A stretch of 64,000 bases of DNA from Streptomyces sp. CBMA152 (lineage in GTDB: Bacteria > Actinomycetota > Actinomycetes > Streptomycetales > Streptomycetaceae), in assembly GCF_014596475.1 (NCBI RefSeq), contig NZ_MECJ01000019.1, positions 62,001-126,000 of the forward strand. Reading direction: 5' to 3'. Under the pieces are notes generated by a model. It made no database searches and was not told where the DNA came from. It saw nothing but the letters and a program-made list of their open reading frames with translations. A program made the translations under genes and the position numbers. The first letter of the stretch is position 1, and each line of letters starts with the position of its first letter. This document shows, in pieces, positions 1 through 8,604 of the stretch.

Positions 1-585
1 GAGGTTGTAGGCCTGCCAGGTGATGTCGGGGAGCAGGAGCAGCAGATCGGCCGGATGGCTGTCGCGGACGGTGAAGGGGATGTGCGAGCGGTATCCGTCG
101 AGGGTGGTCAGTACGGCCACGTACGCGCCGATGGAGGCGTACGAGGGCACCTGGTAGCGCCAGGAGAGCCACCAGTGGTGGCAGGAGACGGTGCGGTCGG
201 CGGCGAGGGGGGCGGGCTGCACGATCCCGGCGAGCCGGGGAGAGGTGGCGATCTTGGCGGCCCCATCGCCGCCGTAATGCCCGATCCGATAGATATCCAC
301 GGAGAACTGCTGAGGCGGATCGACGGTGATGTGGAAGTCGATGGCCTCGCCGGGGGCGACGGCGCCGGTGGAGGCGAACCCCTTGATCTGCTGCCGTACG
401 TCGTCGGCGGTACGGGGCCCGGAGGAGCCGGGCCGGGCCTCGACGTACCAGGGCACCACGTGCCCGGTGTCGTCGAAGTAGTGCTCCCCGCCGCGCAGCC
501 ACGGCAGCGGGCCCTGGCCGAAGGGATCCGAGACGGCGTGCGCGAGGGCTCCCGACTCCCACCGCCGAATCTGCTCCGCCCCCAT
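1..585 (-). CDS. N,N-dimethylformamidase beta-subunit-like protein (partial)
   Basis: The frame is open from an ATG at 585 through the left edge, giving the first 195 codons; the C-terminus is outside the window. The ATG follows a purine-rich AGGGAGGGAA ribosome binding site. The visible protein starts MGAEQIRRWESGAL and ends near PDITWQAYNL. A tryptophan-rich beta-sandwich stretch lies in the middle (IYRIGHYGG, then CHHWWLSWRYQVPS). The phrase TWQAYNLY/F is characteristic of the large-subunit C-terminal domain of N,N-dimethylformamidase-type amidohydrolases. In streptomycetes these are usually large proteins of unknown substrate. Family assignment is by recalled motif only; the catalytic region is not in view. 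No signal peptide is evident, so a cytoplasmic location is likely. Confidence 0.6.
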   Translation of the reverse strand, partial: MGAEQIRRWESGALAHAVSDPFGQGPLPWLRGGEHYFDDTGHVVPWYVEARPGSSGPRTADDVRQQIKGFASTGAVAPGEAIDFHITVDPPQQFSVDIYRIGHYGGDGAAKIATSPRLAGIVQPAPLAADRTVSCHHWWLSWRYQVPSYASIGAYVAVLTTLDGYRSHIPFTVRDSHPADLLLLLPDITWQAYNL

Positions 586-961
586 GCCACTTCCCTCCCT
601 CTCCCCCGACACCACATCGACCGCACGCATACGTCATATGACGCCCGGCCGTTCAACGACCGGTCTCCAGCACATCACATAACGCACGCACTCCGTCACC
701 GTTCGTCGCGAATTGACGTGAACGGAACGGGTAGTTCCGGTACGGGGCGGGGGGCTACCGCGTGCAGTGGTTCGACTGCGGGCCGTCGTGGGCTGGTCGC
801 GCAGTTCCCCGCGCCCCTAACAGGTGCGGCCACAGAGCGGGGTGCAGGGGCCGCAGGCCCCGCAACGGGGTCCGGGGGCGTAGCCCCCGGGAAAACTCCC
901 CCTCCCCCCTTCACCCCCACCCACCCCCGGAGGGTTTAGGGAAGGGGCGGGGAGGGGCGCG
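586..961. other. Intergenic region with interspersed repeat
   Basis: This 376-bp gap separates two leftward genes. It holds the promoter and ribosome binding site of the gene at 585, and one copy of the streptomycete interspersed repeat at 791-818. A GC-rich tail (about 830-955) resembles the GGAAGGGGCGGGG element found beside other copies of the repeat in this window. No convincing coding sequence is seen. Confidence 0.5.
791..818 (+). repeat. Interspersed repeat copy (GTCGCGCAGTTCCCCGCG family)
   Basis: The sequence GGCTGGTCGCGCAGTTCCCC followed by GCGCCCCT recurs in nearly the same form at 38638-38665, 40429-40456 and 40532-40554, and inverted at 38690-38711, 38787-38807, 40602-40623 and 60380-60408. 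All copies are intergenic. In paired form they make long hairpins and sit at gene ends, so a terminator or mRNA-stability role is plausible. Confidence 0.8.
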
Positions 962-2629
962 TCACACCAGTCGTACCGGCTTCTCCGGGCGGACGCCCAC
1001 CCCCACCAGCCACCGCCGGAGCGGCTCCGCGTCGCCCTCCTCCAGGAGCGTCAGGACCCGCGAGGACAGGTCGCCCCGGCGCTCGCCGTCCACGAGCAGC
1101 GCGGGGCCGTCCAGCCAGTCGAGCCCCGGCGACGCCCCCGCCGTGTCGACCGCCGCGCAGCACACCATCGCGGTGACGTGGTCGGCAAGGAGCTCGCGCC
1201 CGGTCCGGGGCGGCTGCAGAGGGAACAGCGGGACGCAGTCGCCCCACTCCTCCATCGTCGGCCGAGGCGGCGAAGAGGCGTCCTCGACGGCCACCTCCGC
1301 CTCGATCCCCACCGCCAGCGCCTCCCCGTCCTGCCCGGCCAGATGCTCCAGGACCCGCGCCAGCGTCGGCGCGACCGGCTCACCGCCGGGCCCCGCCCCG
1401 GCCCCGTCCAGCTCGTCCATCCCGTCGAGCACGCGGTGCAGCCGGGCCGCCTCCGCACGCCACTTCCGGTCGACGACTTCCTCGGGATAGTGCTGCCAGT
1501 CCACCGGCGACCAGTCGGGCCCGGGCTCGGCCGGACCGCCGTGGAACAGCCGGGCGGCGAGCAGCGAGGCCGCCTCGTCGGCGGCGCCCGGCTCCTCCAG
1601 CAGATCGCACGCGGGCCGCTCCCCGAGCCGGGACGCGAACCCCTCCGCCAGCCGGTCCCGCCGGGACAGCTCGGTCAGCGCCGACACCACGCCGGCGTCG
1701 AGCCGGGACGGCCACCGCCCCATCCGCCAGGCGGGCAGCGCCACCCGCGTGAGCAGCCGGTCCCAGCCCGCATAGGCGAGCCCGACCTGCTCCTGGGCGA
1801 CGATCCGCAGCCCGTAGTCGACGGTCTGCGCCCGCTCGGACGCGGCGGCCGCGACCCCGCGCTCCATCTCGGCGGCATGCGTACGGCAGCCGCGCAGCAG
1901 CAGCCGGGCGATCGGCCCGACGAACCCGAGCAGCACCCGCCGCACCCGCCCGACACCGGACCCGCTGGTCACCGCGACGGCCGCGTCCAGCCCCCGTACG
2001 AACCGGCGGGCCGAGGCTATGTCGGGGTGCGCGGACGGCCCCGTACCGGCCACGACGGGCGCGAGGATGGCCCGCAGTTCACCGACCCGCATCCACCACA
2101 GGAACGGCGACCCGATGACGAGAACGGGCGCGTCGTCACTGCGGCGACGTATGCCCCGCGCGCCGACATCTCCCCGCATACCGAGGGCGCCGCGGCCACT
2201 TCGTACGGAGTGCGCCGGATGCGTACGGTCCTCAAGCCAGCTGTCGCAGTCCGGCGTGAGGGCTATCGCGGAGGGCGCGGGCACGTCGAGCCGGTCGGCC
2301 AGGTCCCGCACCAGCCGGTACAGATCCGGCGCGGACGATTCGGCGAGGTCGACCGTCGGGGAGAGCGCGGGTCTCGCCCGTACGATCACGGCCGCGACCG
2401 CGGCGGCGGCCAGCAGCACGGCGACCGCCGCACCCGTCACCGCCCAGCGCGCCGTGTCCCAGCCCCGGCCGTCGATGCGGCCCTGCGCGCCCGCGACGAG
2501 CAGCACGACGGCGACCGCCGCCGGCAGCAGAGCCACGGCCAGCGCCCGGCTGCGCACCCGCAGCACGGCCAGCGCCCGCGAGCGCGCCGACCGCGCGCCC
2601 GCCTCACCACCCATCCCGGAACCGGACAC
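962..2629 (-). CDS. Membrane protein resembling a degenerate M48 peptidase
   Basis: A 555-residue protein starting at GTG 2629 (an in-frame ATG at 2614 is an alternative; neither has a clear ribosome binding site). Two hydrophobic segments near residues 28-50 and 62-84 anchor it in the membrane. The following soluble part (SPTVDLAESSAPDLYRLV, then ADRLDVPAPSAIAL) looks like the M48 zinc-protease layout. Where M48 enzymes have HExxH after LRAVLAHE, this protein has ELRAILAPVVAG, so the zinc ligands are missing. I infer a non-catalytic membrane homologue of unknown role. It is downstream of purD in the same direction but separated from it by a strong hairpin. Confidence 0.5.
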   Translation of the reverse strand: MSGSGMGGEAGARSARSRALAVLRVRSRALAVALLPAAVAVVLLVAGAQGRIDGRGWDTARWAVTGAAVAVLLAAAAVAAVIVRARPALSPTVDLAESSAPDLYRLVRDLADRLDVPAPSAIALTPDCDSWLEDRTHPAHSVRSGRGALGMRGDVGARGIRRRSDDAPVLVIGSPFLWWMRVGELRAILAPVVAGTGPSAHPDIASARRFVRGLDAAVAVTSGSGVGRVRRVLLGFVGPIARLLLRGCRTHAAEMERGVAAAASERAQTVDYGLRIVAQEQVGLAYAGWDRLLTRVALPAWRMGRWPSRLDAGVVSALTELSRRDRLAEGFASRLGERPACDLLEEPGAADEAASLLAARLFHGGPAEPGPDWSPVDWQHYPEEVVDRKWRAEAARLHRVLDGMDELDGAGAGPGGEPVAPTLARVLEHLAGQDGEALAVGIEAEVAVEDASSPPRPTMEEWGDCVPLFPLQPPRTGRELLADHVTAMVCCAAVDTAGASPGLDWLDGPALLVDGERRGDLSSRVLTLLEEGDAEPLRRWLVGVGVRPEKPVRLV

Positions 2630-2975
2630 GGCCGGACGTCACCCCCTCTGCACTGCGTCGGCGTTGCTCACTCCCCCACTGTGGCACCCCCCACTGACAT
2701 CGCAATGCCGGTGACCCAAGTGCCGGACCGCTCCCGCCGCACCCTAGTTGCGCCCCCGCCACGCGTCATCCGGATGGCCGAGCCGTCACCCGATGGAATG
2801 GCTTTGGGGTGGGGTTCGCCCCGCGCCGAGGAGCCGGATCCGCAGACAATCCCGCGCAGCGGCCGCCCCTCCCCCCTCGGTTGTGGGCAGGCGTTCCGCA
2901 CGGCTGGGGGTCCCCCCTGCTCCTTAAGAGCTTGGGGGAGGGTGGGCACAGGGCCCACGGTCCGCAGACGAAACG

Positions 2976-3015
2976 GGTCCGGGGCGCAGCCCCGACAAGG
3001 GCCGCGCCCCGGACC
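2976..3015 (-). terminator. Rho-independent-like terminator downstream of purD
   Basis: GGTCCGGGGCGC (2976-2987) is perfectly complementary to GCGCCCCGGACC (3004-3015). This gives a 12-bp GC stem with a 16-nt loop, 21 bp beyond the purD stop. There is no clear T-tract, as is common in streptomycete terminators. The rest of the 2630-3036 gap contains a GC-rich imperfect hairpin (about 2907-2960) of a streptomycete repeat type and no gene. Confidence 0.75.
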
Positions 3016-3036
3016 AGGGCACGAGGAATCAGGCGG

Positions 3037-4293
3037 TCACGCCTGCAAGTCCGCCGCCTTCAGCGCGATGTCGCTCCGGTGCTGCGCCCCGTCGAGCCGG
3101 ATACGCGCAACCGCCGCATACGCCCGCTCCCGCGCCTCCGCCAAGTCCGCACCCGTCGCAGTGACCGAAAGAACCCGTCCGCCCGCGCTCACGACCGCGT
3201 CCCCCTCGCGCCGAGTACCGGCGTGCAGTACGTACGCATGCGGCGCATCCAGGGCCGCGACCTCGTCCAGGCCCGTGATCGGGTCGCCGGTCCGGGGCGT
3301 ACCGGGGTAGTTGTGCGACGCCACGACGACCGTGACCGCCGCGTCGTCCCGCCAGGCGAGCGGCGGCTCGGAATCCAGCGTTCCGTTGGCCGAGTTGAGC
3401 AGCACGCGCGCGAGGGGCGTCTTCAGCCGGGCGAGGACGACCTGCGTCTCGGGGTCGCCGAAGCGCGCGTTGAACTCGATGACCCGCACCCCGCGCGAGG
3501 TGATCGCGAGCCCCGCGTACAGCAGGCCGGAGAACGGCGTGCCCCGGTGGCGCAGTTCGTCGACGGTCGGCTGGAGCACGCTCGCCATGACCTCGTCGAC
3601 GAGCTTGGGGTCGGCCCACGGCAGCGGCGAATACGCGCCCATGCCACCGGTGTTGGGGCCCTCGTCGCCGTCGAGCGCGCGCTTGAAGTCCTGCGCGGGC
3701 TGGAGCGGCAGCACGGTCACGCCGTCCGTGATCGCGAAGAGCGAGACCTCGGGGCCGTCGAGGAACTCCTCGATGACCACCCGGTCGCAGGCGAGCGCGT
3801 GCGCGCGGGCCACCTCGACGTCCTCGGTGACGACGACGCCCTTGCCGGCCGCGAGACCGTCGTCCTTGACGACGTACGGCGCGCCGAACGCGTCCAGCGC
3901 CTCGTCGATCTCGGCGGGGGTCGTACAGACGTAGCTGCGGGCGGTCGGCACACCGGCGGCGGCCATGACGTCCTTCGCGAACGCCTTCGAGCCCTCCAGC
4001 TGCGCGGCCTCGCCGGAGGGGCCGAAGCAGGGGATGCCCGCGGCCCGTACGGCGTCGGCGACCCCGGCGACCAGCGGCGCCTCGGGCCCGACGACGACCA
4101 GGTCGGCCGCGAGGCCGGTGGCGAGCCGGGCGACGGCCTCGCCGTCCAGCTGGTCCACGGGGTGGAGTTCGGCGACCTCCGCGATCCCGGCGTTGCCGGG
4201 GGCGCAGTGCAGCGCCGTCACGTCGGGGTCGAGGGACAGGGAACGGCACAGGGCGTGCTCGCGGGCGCCGCCGCCGATGACAAGGACCTTCAC
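3037..4293 (-). CDS. purD: Phosphoribosylamine-glycine ligase
   Basis: PurD (GAR synthetase) couples 5-phosphoribosylamine to glycine with ATP in the second step of purine synthesis, in the cytoplasm. The start is taken as GTG 4293, giving 418 residues beginning VKVLVIGGGAREHAL, the classic PurD N-terminus; the longer open frame upstream to 4389 has no homologous content. Visible family blocks include VVGPEAPLVAGVAD, the ATP-grasp core YVVKDDGLAAGKGV, EEFLDGPEVSLFAI, GPNTGGMGAYSP and VIEFNARFGDPETQ. Length is normal. It ends 21 bp before a hairpin terminator, and dnaX lies immediately upstream on the same strand. Confidence 0.97.
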   Translation of the reverse strand: MKVLVIGGGAREHALCRSLSLDPDVTALHCAPGNAGIAEVAELHPVDQLDGEAVARLATGLAADLVVVGPEAPLVAGVADAVRAAGIPCFGPSGEAAQLEGSKAFAKDVMAAAGVPTARSYVCTTPAEIDEALDAFGAPYVVKDDGLAAGKGVVVTEDVEVARAHALACDRVVIEEFLDGPEVSLFAITDGVTVLPLQPAQDFKRALDGDEGPNTGGMGAYSPLPWADPKLVDEVMASVLQPTVDELRHRGTPFSGLLYAGLAITSRGVRVIEFNARFGDPETQVVLARLKTPLARVLLNSANGTLDSEPPLAWRDDAAVTVVVASHNYPGTPRTGDPITGLDEVAALDAPHAYVLHAGTRREGDAVVSAGGRVLSVTATGADLAEARERAYAAVARIRLDGAQHRSDIALKAADLQA

Positions 4294-4354
4294 GGCAGCC
4301 AGCCTAGCCTCCGTGGCGGATTCTCCCTCGTACGGGTCACCGAACCCCGTACCG

Positions 4355-6637
4355 CTACTCGTTCGTATATTCCTCCACCACCGTCGCACCGAGCTCGCGC
4401 ACGATCAGGTCGTGACCGGAGAGCGCGTTGTCGACGAGGTCCGGATCGTCATCCTCCGGAATGTCGTCCTCCGGCCGCACGGGGGGCGCTTCGTGCGTGA
4501 CGGGGGCGGGCTGGGGGGGCTGGTTCCGTACGGGTGCGGAGGCCTGCGGCGACTGCTGTACGGGGGTGGGGGCGGCCGGGGTGGAGGGCTGGGGCGGGGC
4601 GGGGGCCTGGGCCTGGGGCACTCCGGGGTTGTTGAAGCCGCCGGGGTTGCTGTTGCCGCCTCCACCGAAGTTGCCGGGGCCGCTCGGGCTCGGGGATCCA
4701 CCGAAACCGCCGCCGCCACCGGACCCGCCGCCGAAGTTGCCCGCGGCGGCCGGGGGCTGGGAGCCGCCCGACGGGTCGATGATCGCCTCGACCTTCCACT
4801 GCACGCCGAACCGCTCGCCGAGCACCCCGCGCAGCACTTCCTCGCTGCCGCTGCTCGCGAAGTTGTCACGGGCGCCCGCGTTGATGAACCCGAGTTGCAG
4901 GGTGGTGCCGTCGAATCCGGCCACCTGCGCGTTCTGACTCAGCAGGATCCAGGTGAAGCGGCGCTTGTTCTTCACGGCCTCCAGGATGTCCGGCCACATG
5001 TTGCGTACGTGGACGGCGCTGCCCGGGGACGCGGCACCGGCGGCCGGGGCGGGCGCGGCGGCGGGAGCCGGCTGCTCGGGGGCCGACGGCTGCCCCGGGG
5101 TGGACGCGGAGGGCCAGGCACCGGCGGCGGGAGCGGCGGCCTGTGCGGCTTGGGCGGACGACCCGGGCCAGGCGCCCGGACGCTGACCGCCACCCTGACC
5201 GGGCGCGGCGGCACCGGGCCACGCACCGGGGGCGGGCGCCTCCGGGGCGACGGGAGCGGGCACCTGGGGCGCAGCGACCGGGGCAACCGGGGCTGTCTGC
5301 GCGACCGGCACGGAGGCGGCCGGGGCAGGGGCGGGGGCGCCGCCGCGAGCAGCAGCCCGAGCAGCCTCGGCACCACCGGTCCCACCCTGCACGACGGGCG
5401 CGGGCGGCATGGGCGGATGGGCGTCCGCCCCCGGCACGTAACCCATCGCGGGTCCAGCGGCGGCGGGAGCCTGGAAGTTGGCGCCACGCTCCAGCCGGTC
5501 GAGCCGGGACTGGATCGAACGCTCGTCGTCGTACGCGGCCGGAAGCAGCACGCGCGCGCAGATCAGCTCCAGCTGGAGCCGGGGCGAGGTGGCCCCGCGC
5601 ATCTCGGTCAGCCCCGTATTGACGAGGTCGGCGGCCCGGCTGAGCTCGGCGGCGCCGAACACCGAGGCCTGCGCCTGCATCCGCTCGACGACGTCGGCGG
5701 GCGCGTCGATGAGGCCCTTCTCCCCCGCGTCCGGGACTGCGGCGAGGATCACCAGGTCCCGTAGCCGTTCCAGCAGGTCGGCGACGAAGCGTCGGGGGTC
5801 GTTGCCGCCCTCGATGACCCGGTCCACGACCTCGAAGGCGGCGGCGCCGTCCCCGGAGGCGAAGGCGTCAACCACGGAGTCGAGAAGTGACCCGTCCGTG
5901 TAGCCGAGGAGAGAAGTGGCCATGGCGTACGTCACACCGTCGTCGGCGGCACCGGCGAGGAGCTGGTCCATGACGGACATGGAGTCACGCACGGACCCGG
6001 CCCCGGCGCGTACGACGAGCGGCAGCACGCCGTCCTCGACCGGGATCCCCTCCCGCCCACAGACCTCACCCAGGTACTCGCGCAAAGTCCCAGGCGGCAC
6101 AAGCCGGAAGGGATAGTGATGAGTCCTGGACCGAATGGTCCCGATGACCTTCTCGGGCTCGGTGGTGGCGAAGATGAACTTCAGATGCTCCGGCGGCTCC
6201 TCGACGACCTTCAGCAGGGCGTTGAACCCCGCCGAGGTGACCATGTGGGCCTCGTCGATGATGTAGATCTTGTAGCGGCTGCTGGCGGGACCGAAGAAGG
6301 CCTTCTCGCGCAGCTCACGGGCGTCGTCCACGCCACCGTGCGAGGCGGCGTCGATCTCGATGACGTCGATGGACCCCGGCCCGTTGCGCGCGAGGTCCTG
6401 GCAGGACTGGCACTCACCGCACGGAGTCGGCGTCGGCCCCTGCTCACAGTTCAGGCACCGGGCGAGGATGCGCGCGCTGGTCGTCTTTCCACATCCGCGC
6501 GGCCCACTGAACAGGTACGCGTGATTGACCCGGTTGTTCCGCAGCGCCTGCTGCAGCGGGTCGGTGACATGCTCCTGCCCGATGACCTCGGCGAAGGACT
6601 CCGGGCGGTAGCGGCGGTACAGCGCAAGGGACGACAC
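4355..6637 (-). CDS. dnaX: DNA polymerase III subunit gamma/tau
   Basis: This is the clamp-loader ATPase of the replicative polymerase. From GTG 6637 it is 760 residues; the frame stays open to 6757, but family homology begins at LALYRRYRPESFAEVIGQ. Walker A GPRGCGKTT lies near residue 45. A zinc knuckle (cysteines in CLNCEQ and CGECQSC) follows near 60-80, and IYIIDEAHMVT (Walker B) near 125. After about residue 390 comes the long Pro/Ala/Gly-rich linker typical of actinobacterial DnaX, interrupted by a conserved block (VHVRNMWPDILEAVKNKRR) and closed by an acidic tail. The SRP RNA gene lies just upstream on the same strand, the usual actinobacterial arrangement. Confidence 0.96.
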   Translation of the reverse strand: MSSLALYRRYRPESFAEVIGQEHVTDPLQQALRNNRVNHAYLFSGPRGCGKTTSARILARCLNCEQGPTPTPCGECQSCQDLARNGPGSIDVIEIDAASHGGVDDARELREKAFFGPASSRYKIYIIDEAHMVTSAGFNALLKVVEEPPEHLKFIFATTEPEKVIGTIRSRTHHYPFRLVPPGTLREYLGEVCGREGIPVEDGVLPLVVRAGAGSVRDSMSVMDQLLAGAADDGVTYAMATSLLGYTDGSLLDSVVDAFASGDGAAAFEVVDRVIEGGNDPRRFVADLLERLRDLVILAAVPDAGEKGLIDAPADVVERMQAQASVFGAAELSRAADLVNTGLTEMRGATSPRLQLELICARVLLPAAYDDERSIQSRLDRLERGANFQAPAAAGPAMGYVPGADAHPPMPPAPVVQGGTGGAEAARAAARGGAPAPAPAASVPVAQTAPVAPVAAPQVPAPVAPEAPAPGAWPGAAAPGQGGGQRPGAWPGSSAQAAQAAAPAAGAWPSASTPGQPSAPEQPAPAAAPAPAAGAASPGSAVHVRNMWPDILEAVKNKRRFTWILLSQNAQVAGFDGTTLQLGFINAGARDNFASSGSEEVLRGVLGERFGVQWKVEAIIDPSGGSQPPAAAGNFGGGSGGGGGFGGSPSPSGPGNFGGGGNSNPGGFNNPGVPQAQAPAPPQPSTPAAPTPVQQSPQASAPVRNQPPQPAPVTHEAPPVRPEDDIPEDDDPDLVDNALSGHDLIVRELGATVVEEYTNE

Positions 6638-6746
6638 ACCTACGAGGTTATCGGGACACACTGACAACCGGCCCCGCCGCAGCCACCCGGCGGCGCCAGG
6701 CGAACCCGGGCCCGCCCCGAAAAGCGCTTCCGCCCCGTAAACGCAA

Positions 6747-6843
6747 GCGCCCCCCACGCACCCGCCAGAGCCGACCTACCCTTGCTGCCTTCCGGCCCTG
6801 GGGGAGTTCAGTCAGATAGCGCCACGTGAGGGGCTCCGCACAG
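6747..6843 (-). ncRNA. ffs: Small bacterial signal recognition particle RNA (4.5S)
   Basis: Read on the minus strand, the region contains the invariant SRP apical domain CAGGGCCGGAAGGCAGCAAG with a GGAA tetraloop. The 5' strand GCCCCTCACG pairs with the 3' strand CGTGGGGGGC (one G-U), closing the long hairpin. The RNA binds Ffh for co-translational targeting. It lies about 110 bp upstream of the dnaX start, as in other streptomycetes. The exact ends are estimated from the base-paired stem. Confidence 0.92.
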
Positions 6844-6909
6844 GGTACCCGATCCCGGCGGGGGGAACGAGTTCGCGAGCACCCCTCAGCGTCTTGTATT
6901 GTTTGCCGC

Positions 6910-6997
6910 GGAGGATTCGCCTAGTGGCCTAGGGCGCACGCTTGGAAAGCGTGTTGGGGGCAACCCCTCACGAGTTCGAATCTCGTATCCTCCGCCA
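6910..6997 (+). tRNA. tRNA-Ser (anticodon GGA)
   Basis: An 88-nt class II tRNA with a long variable arm. The acceptor strands GGAGGAT and ATCCTCC pair perfectly, the anticodon loop reads CTTGGAAAG (anticodon GGA, decoding UCC/UCU), and the T-loop region reads GAGTTCGAATCTC. Discriminator G and CCA are encoded at 6994-6997. Its 3' two thirds are duplicated at 11641-11697, marking it as an integration target. Confidence 0.96.
6940..6996 (+). repeat. attL: 57-bp direct repeat within tRNA-Ser
   Basis: Positions 6940-6996, from GCTTGGAAAGCGTGTT in the anticodon arm to TCCGCC at the 3' end, are identical to 11641-11697. Sequence diverges on both sides of each copy. This is the signature of site-specific integration into a tRNA 3' end with restoration of the gene. 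Confidence 0.92.
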
Positions 6998-7016
6998 GTG
7001 CCTCACCGGGCACGAT

Positions 7017-7054
7017 GTCGATGGGCCCCACCGCTTGCGGTGGGGCCCATCGAC
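7017..7054 (+). terminator. Hairpin terminator after tRNA-Ser
   Basis: A perfect 18-bp inverted repeat with a TT loop (GTCGATGGGCCCCACCGC and its complement) lies 20 bp after the tRNA. It belongs to the island, because the ancestral tRNA terminator appears to be the hairpin that follows attR. Confidence 0.85.
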
Positions 7055-7777
7055 GTATGCGGTGGCTGTCTTTGGGCAAGAGGGGTCGTGAGGAGGCGCA
7101 TGAGGTCGCTCCCTCGGACCTCCGGCGCGCGATGGACCGTCTACGCGGTGGCACTCCGCTCCCAGCATGACGGTCACGTCGTACTCGCGAGGAGCACGGC
7201 CTTCCCTGGCCTGGGCCGCTTGTATCGGGAAGACGACGGGAGCCCGCTCTACGAGGCAGTGGCCCATGTCATGTGAAATAGGGACTTGTTCCCGACCGTG
7301 AGCGCACCCGCCGTGCCGCTGGCGCGGACGGACCCTGCTAGTCCCAAGAGTGGGAGGAGGCGGACCGCCTCCCTCCGTCTTGCCCAGCACGCTGCTCGCG
7401 GACACGCCCTTCAGCAGGACAGTTCAATACGGGGAGAGCTCCATATCCACTGCGCTCACTGGCCGACGATCCACGCACTTCTACGTACGGCTGGCCGAGC
7501 ACAGCCTGCGCATCGCTGCCGCACTCGCTGTCACAGAGAGAGCGGCTGCTATCCGCAGTGCGGTGGTCGAAGCAGCCTGGTCCCTGGTGGCGTTCCATCA
7601 CGGACACCTCCGTCCTGGCCGAGGAAATCGCCCCCCATGGCCTCTCCATACATCGAGGCCGCACACTTCTCACCTGAATCTCAGAAAGTACGGATCCGCG
7701 GTTCACGCCGGGAGTTCCCTCAGCCTCCTACTTATGACGGGCCACAGGAGGTCCGCCTAACCCAGAGGGAGATGCTT
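7055..7777. other. Gene-poor left end of the island
   Basis: About 720 bp contain open frames on both strands, but none has a good ribosome binding site or a recognisable product. GC content is a little lower than in the flanks. The stretch may hold the cassette promoter or decayed integration genes; I cannot support a gene here. Confidence 0.4.
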
Positions 7778-8029
7778 GTGGACGCGCCTACGGCGACCGT
7801 CGTGATCGTGTCAGTCGCCATCACAGAACTGTGTGCCTTATGCAGACTCTGGATGCGTCTGCGAGGGGACGAGCGACGTGACAAGGCCCGGTATGGGCAT
7901 GCCACTGCGATAGCCCAGCTCCTGGCGGGGTCCGGCCGCCTCGGCCTTGGGGAACATCGCATGGACGGAAAGGGACTGAGCCTCAGGTTGTCCGCCTCCC
8001 CTGCCGAACAATCGAACGGCGTCGCGTGA
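7778..8029 (+). CDS. Small predicted membrane protein of sigma cassette
   Basis: GTG 7778, with GAGGGAG six bases upstream, opens an 83-residue protein beginning (V)DAPTATVVIVSVAITELCAL. One N-terminal hydrophobic helix (about residues 6-24) is followed by a basic stretch, WMRLRGDERRDKARYGH, and a polar tail. Its stop overlaps the GTG of the sigma factor gene by 4 bp, so the two are probably translationally coupled. Similar small membrane-anchored proteins occur upstream of sigma-like genes in streptomycetes, but I know no function. It could act as a membrane tether or sensor for the cassette; this is inference from context only. Confidence 0.7.
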   Translation: MDAPTATVVIVSVAITELCALCRLWMRLRGDERRDKARYGHATAIAQLLAGSGRLGLGEHRMDGKGLSLRLSASPAEQSNGVA

Positions 8030-8604
8030 ACCGTCATGACCCGACCGAGGAGGCTGGCCCCCCAACTACCGATGGTCGGCCAGCCGGCAAGGCACACCCT
8101 GAGGAAGCCCGTCGTACCCGTCGCTCGGTGGACCGGGAGTTCTCAGCCTTCTACCGCAGCACGATCGACAAGCTCGTCGGCTTCCTGATCCACCAGGGGG
8201 CCTCCCTGCCGGTAGCTGCCGACATCGCGCAGGACGCGATGACTACGGCTTACAGGCGCTGGGAAGAGATCAAGCAGCCGTCGGCATGGCTCCACACAGT
8301 GGCCTCGCGGGCGCTCGCACGACGCATCGCCGACGTTCGTGAGGACGCCTTCGATCAGGTTCCGGAACCGACGGCCCTGCTGCCTCATCCTGAAGCTCTC
8401 GCGGAGTGGGAGGAGCACCAGGAGATCCTTCGAGTTCTCAGGGGACTCCCACCACGCCAGCGTCAGGTTCTGGCCTGGACCCTGAGCGGCTACAGCCCCG
8501 CCGAGATTGCCGAGGAGCTCCACATCGCGCCCGAGGCAGTCCGCGCCAGCCTCAAGAAGGCACGCCGCACGGCAGCGGCCTTGGTCAGCGGAGGGGAGGA
8601 CTAG
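8026..8604 (+). CDS. ECF-like RNA polymerase sigma factor
   Basis: A 192-residue protein from GTG 8026. Sigma region 2 covers about residues 37-100 (REFSAFYRSTIDKLVGFL to PSAWLHTVASRALAR). Region 4 covers about 137-188 (LRGLPPRQRQVLAWTLSGYS to EAVRASLKKARRTAAAL), a clear helix-turn-helix. It should bind core RNA polymerase and direct it to alternative promoters. The 5' overlap with the small membrane-protein gene and the 3' 1-base overlap with the next gene place it inside a tight operon. No canonical zinc anti-sigma factor (HxxxCxxC) is encoded nearby, so control probably involves the neighbouring unknown proteins. Confidence 0.88.
   Translation: MNRHDPTEEAGPPTTDGRPAGKAHPEEARRTRRSVDREFSAFYRSTIDKLVGFLIHQGASLPVAADIAQDAMTTAYRRWEEIKQPSAWLHTVASRALARRIADVREDAFDQVPEPTALLPHPEALAEWEEHQEILRVLRGLPPRQRQVLAWTLSGYSPAEIAEELHIAPEAVRASLKKARRTAAALVSGGED

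Noticed and set aside
108..656. 182-aa minus-strand open frame at the left edge
   Set aside because: It is a Pro/Ser/Arg-rich shadow of the real minus-strand gene (1-585), which is in a different frame and has family-like sequence.
7286..7777. Extension of the small membrane protein to a 247-aa frame
   Set aside because: The upstream part has no ribosome binding site and low-complexity composition; the GTG at 7778 has a proper site.
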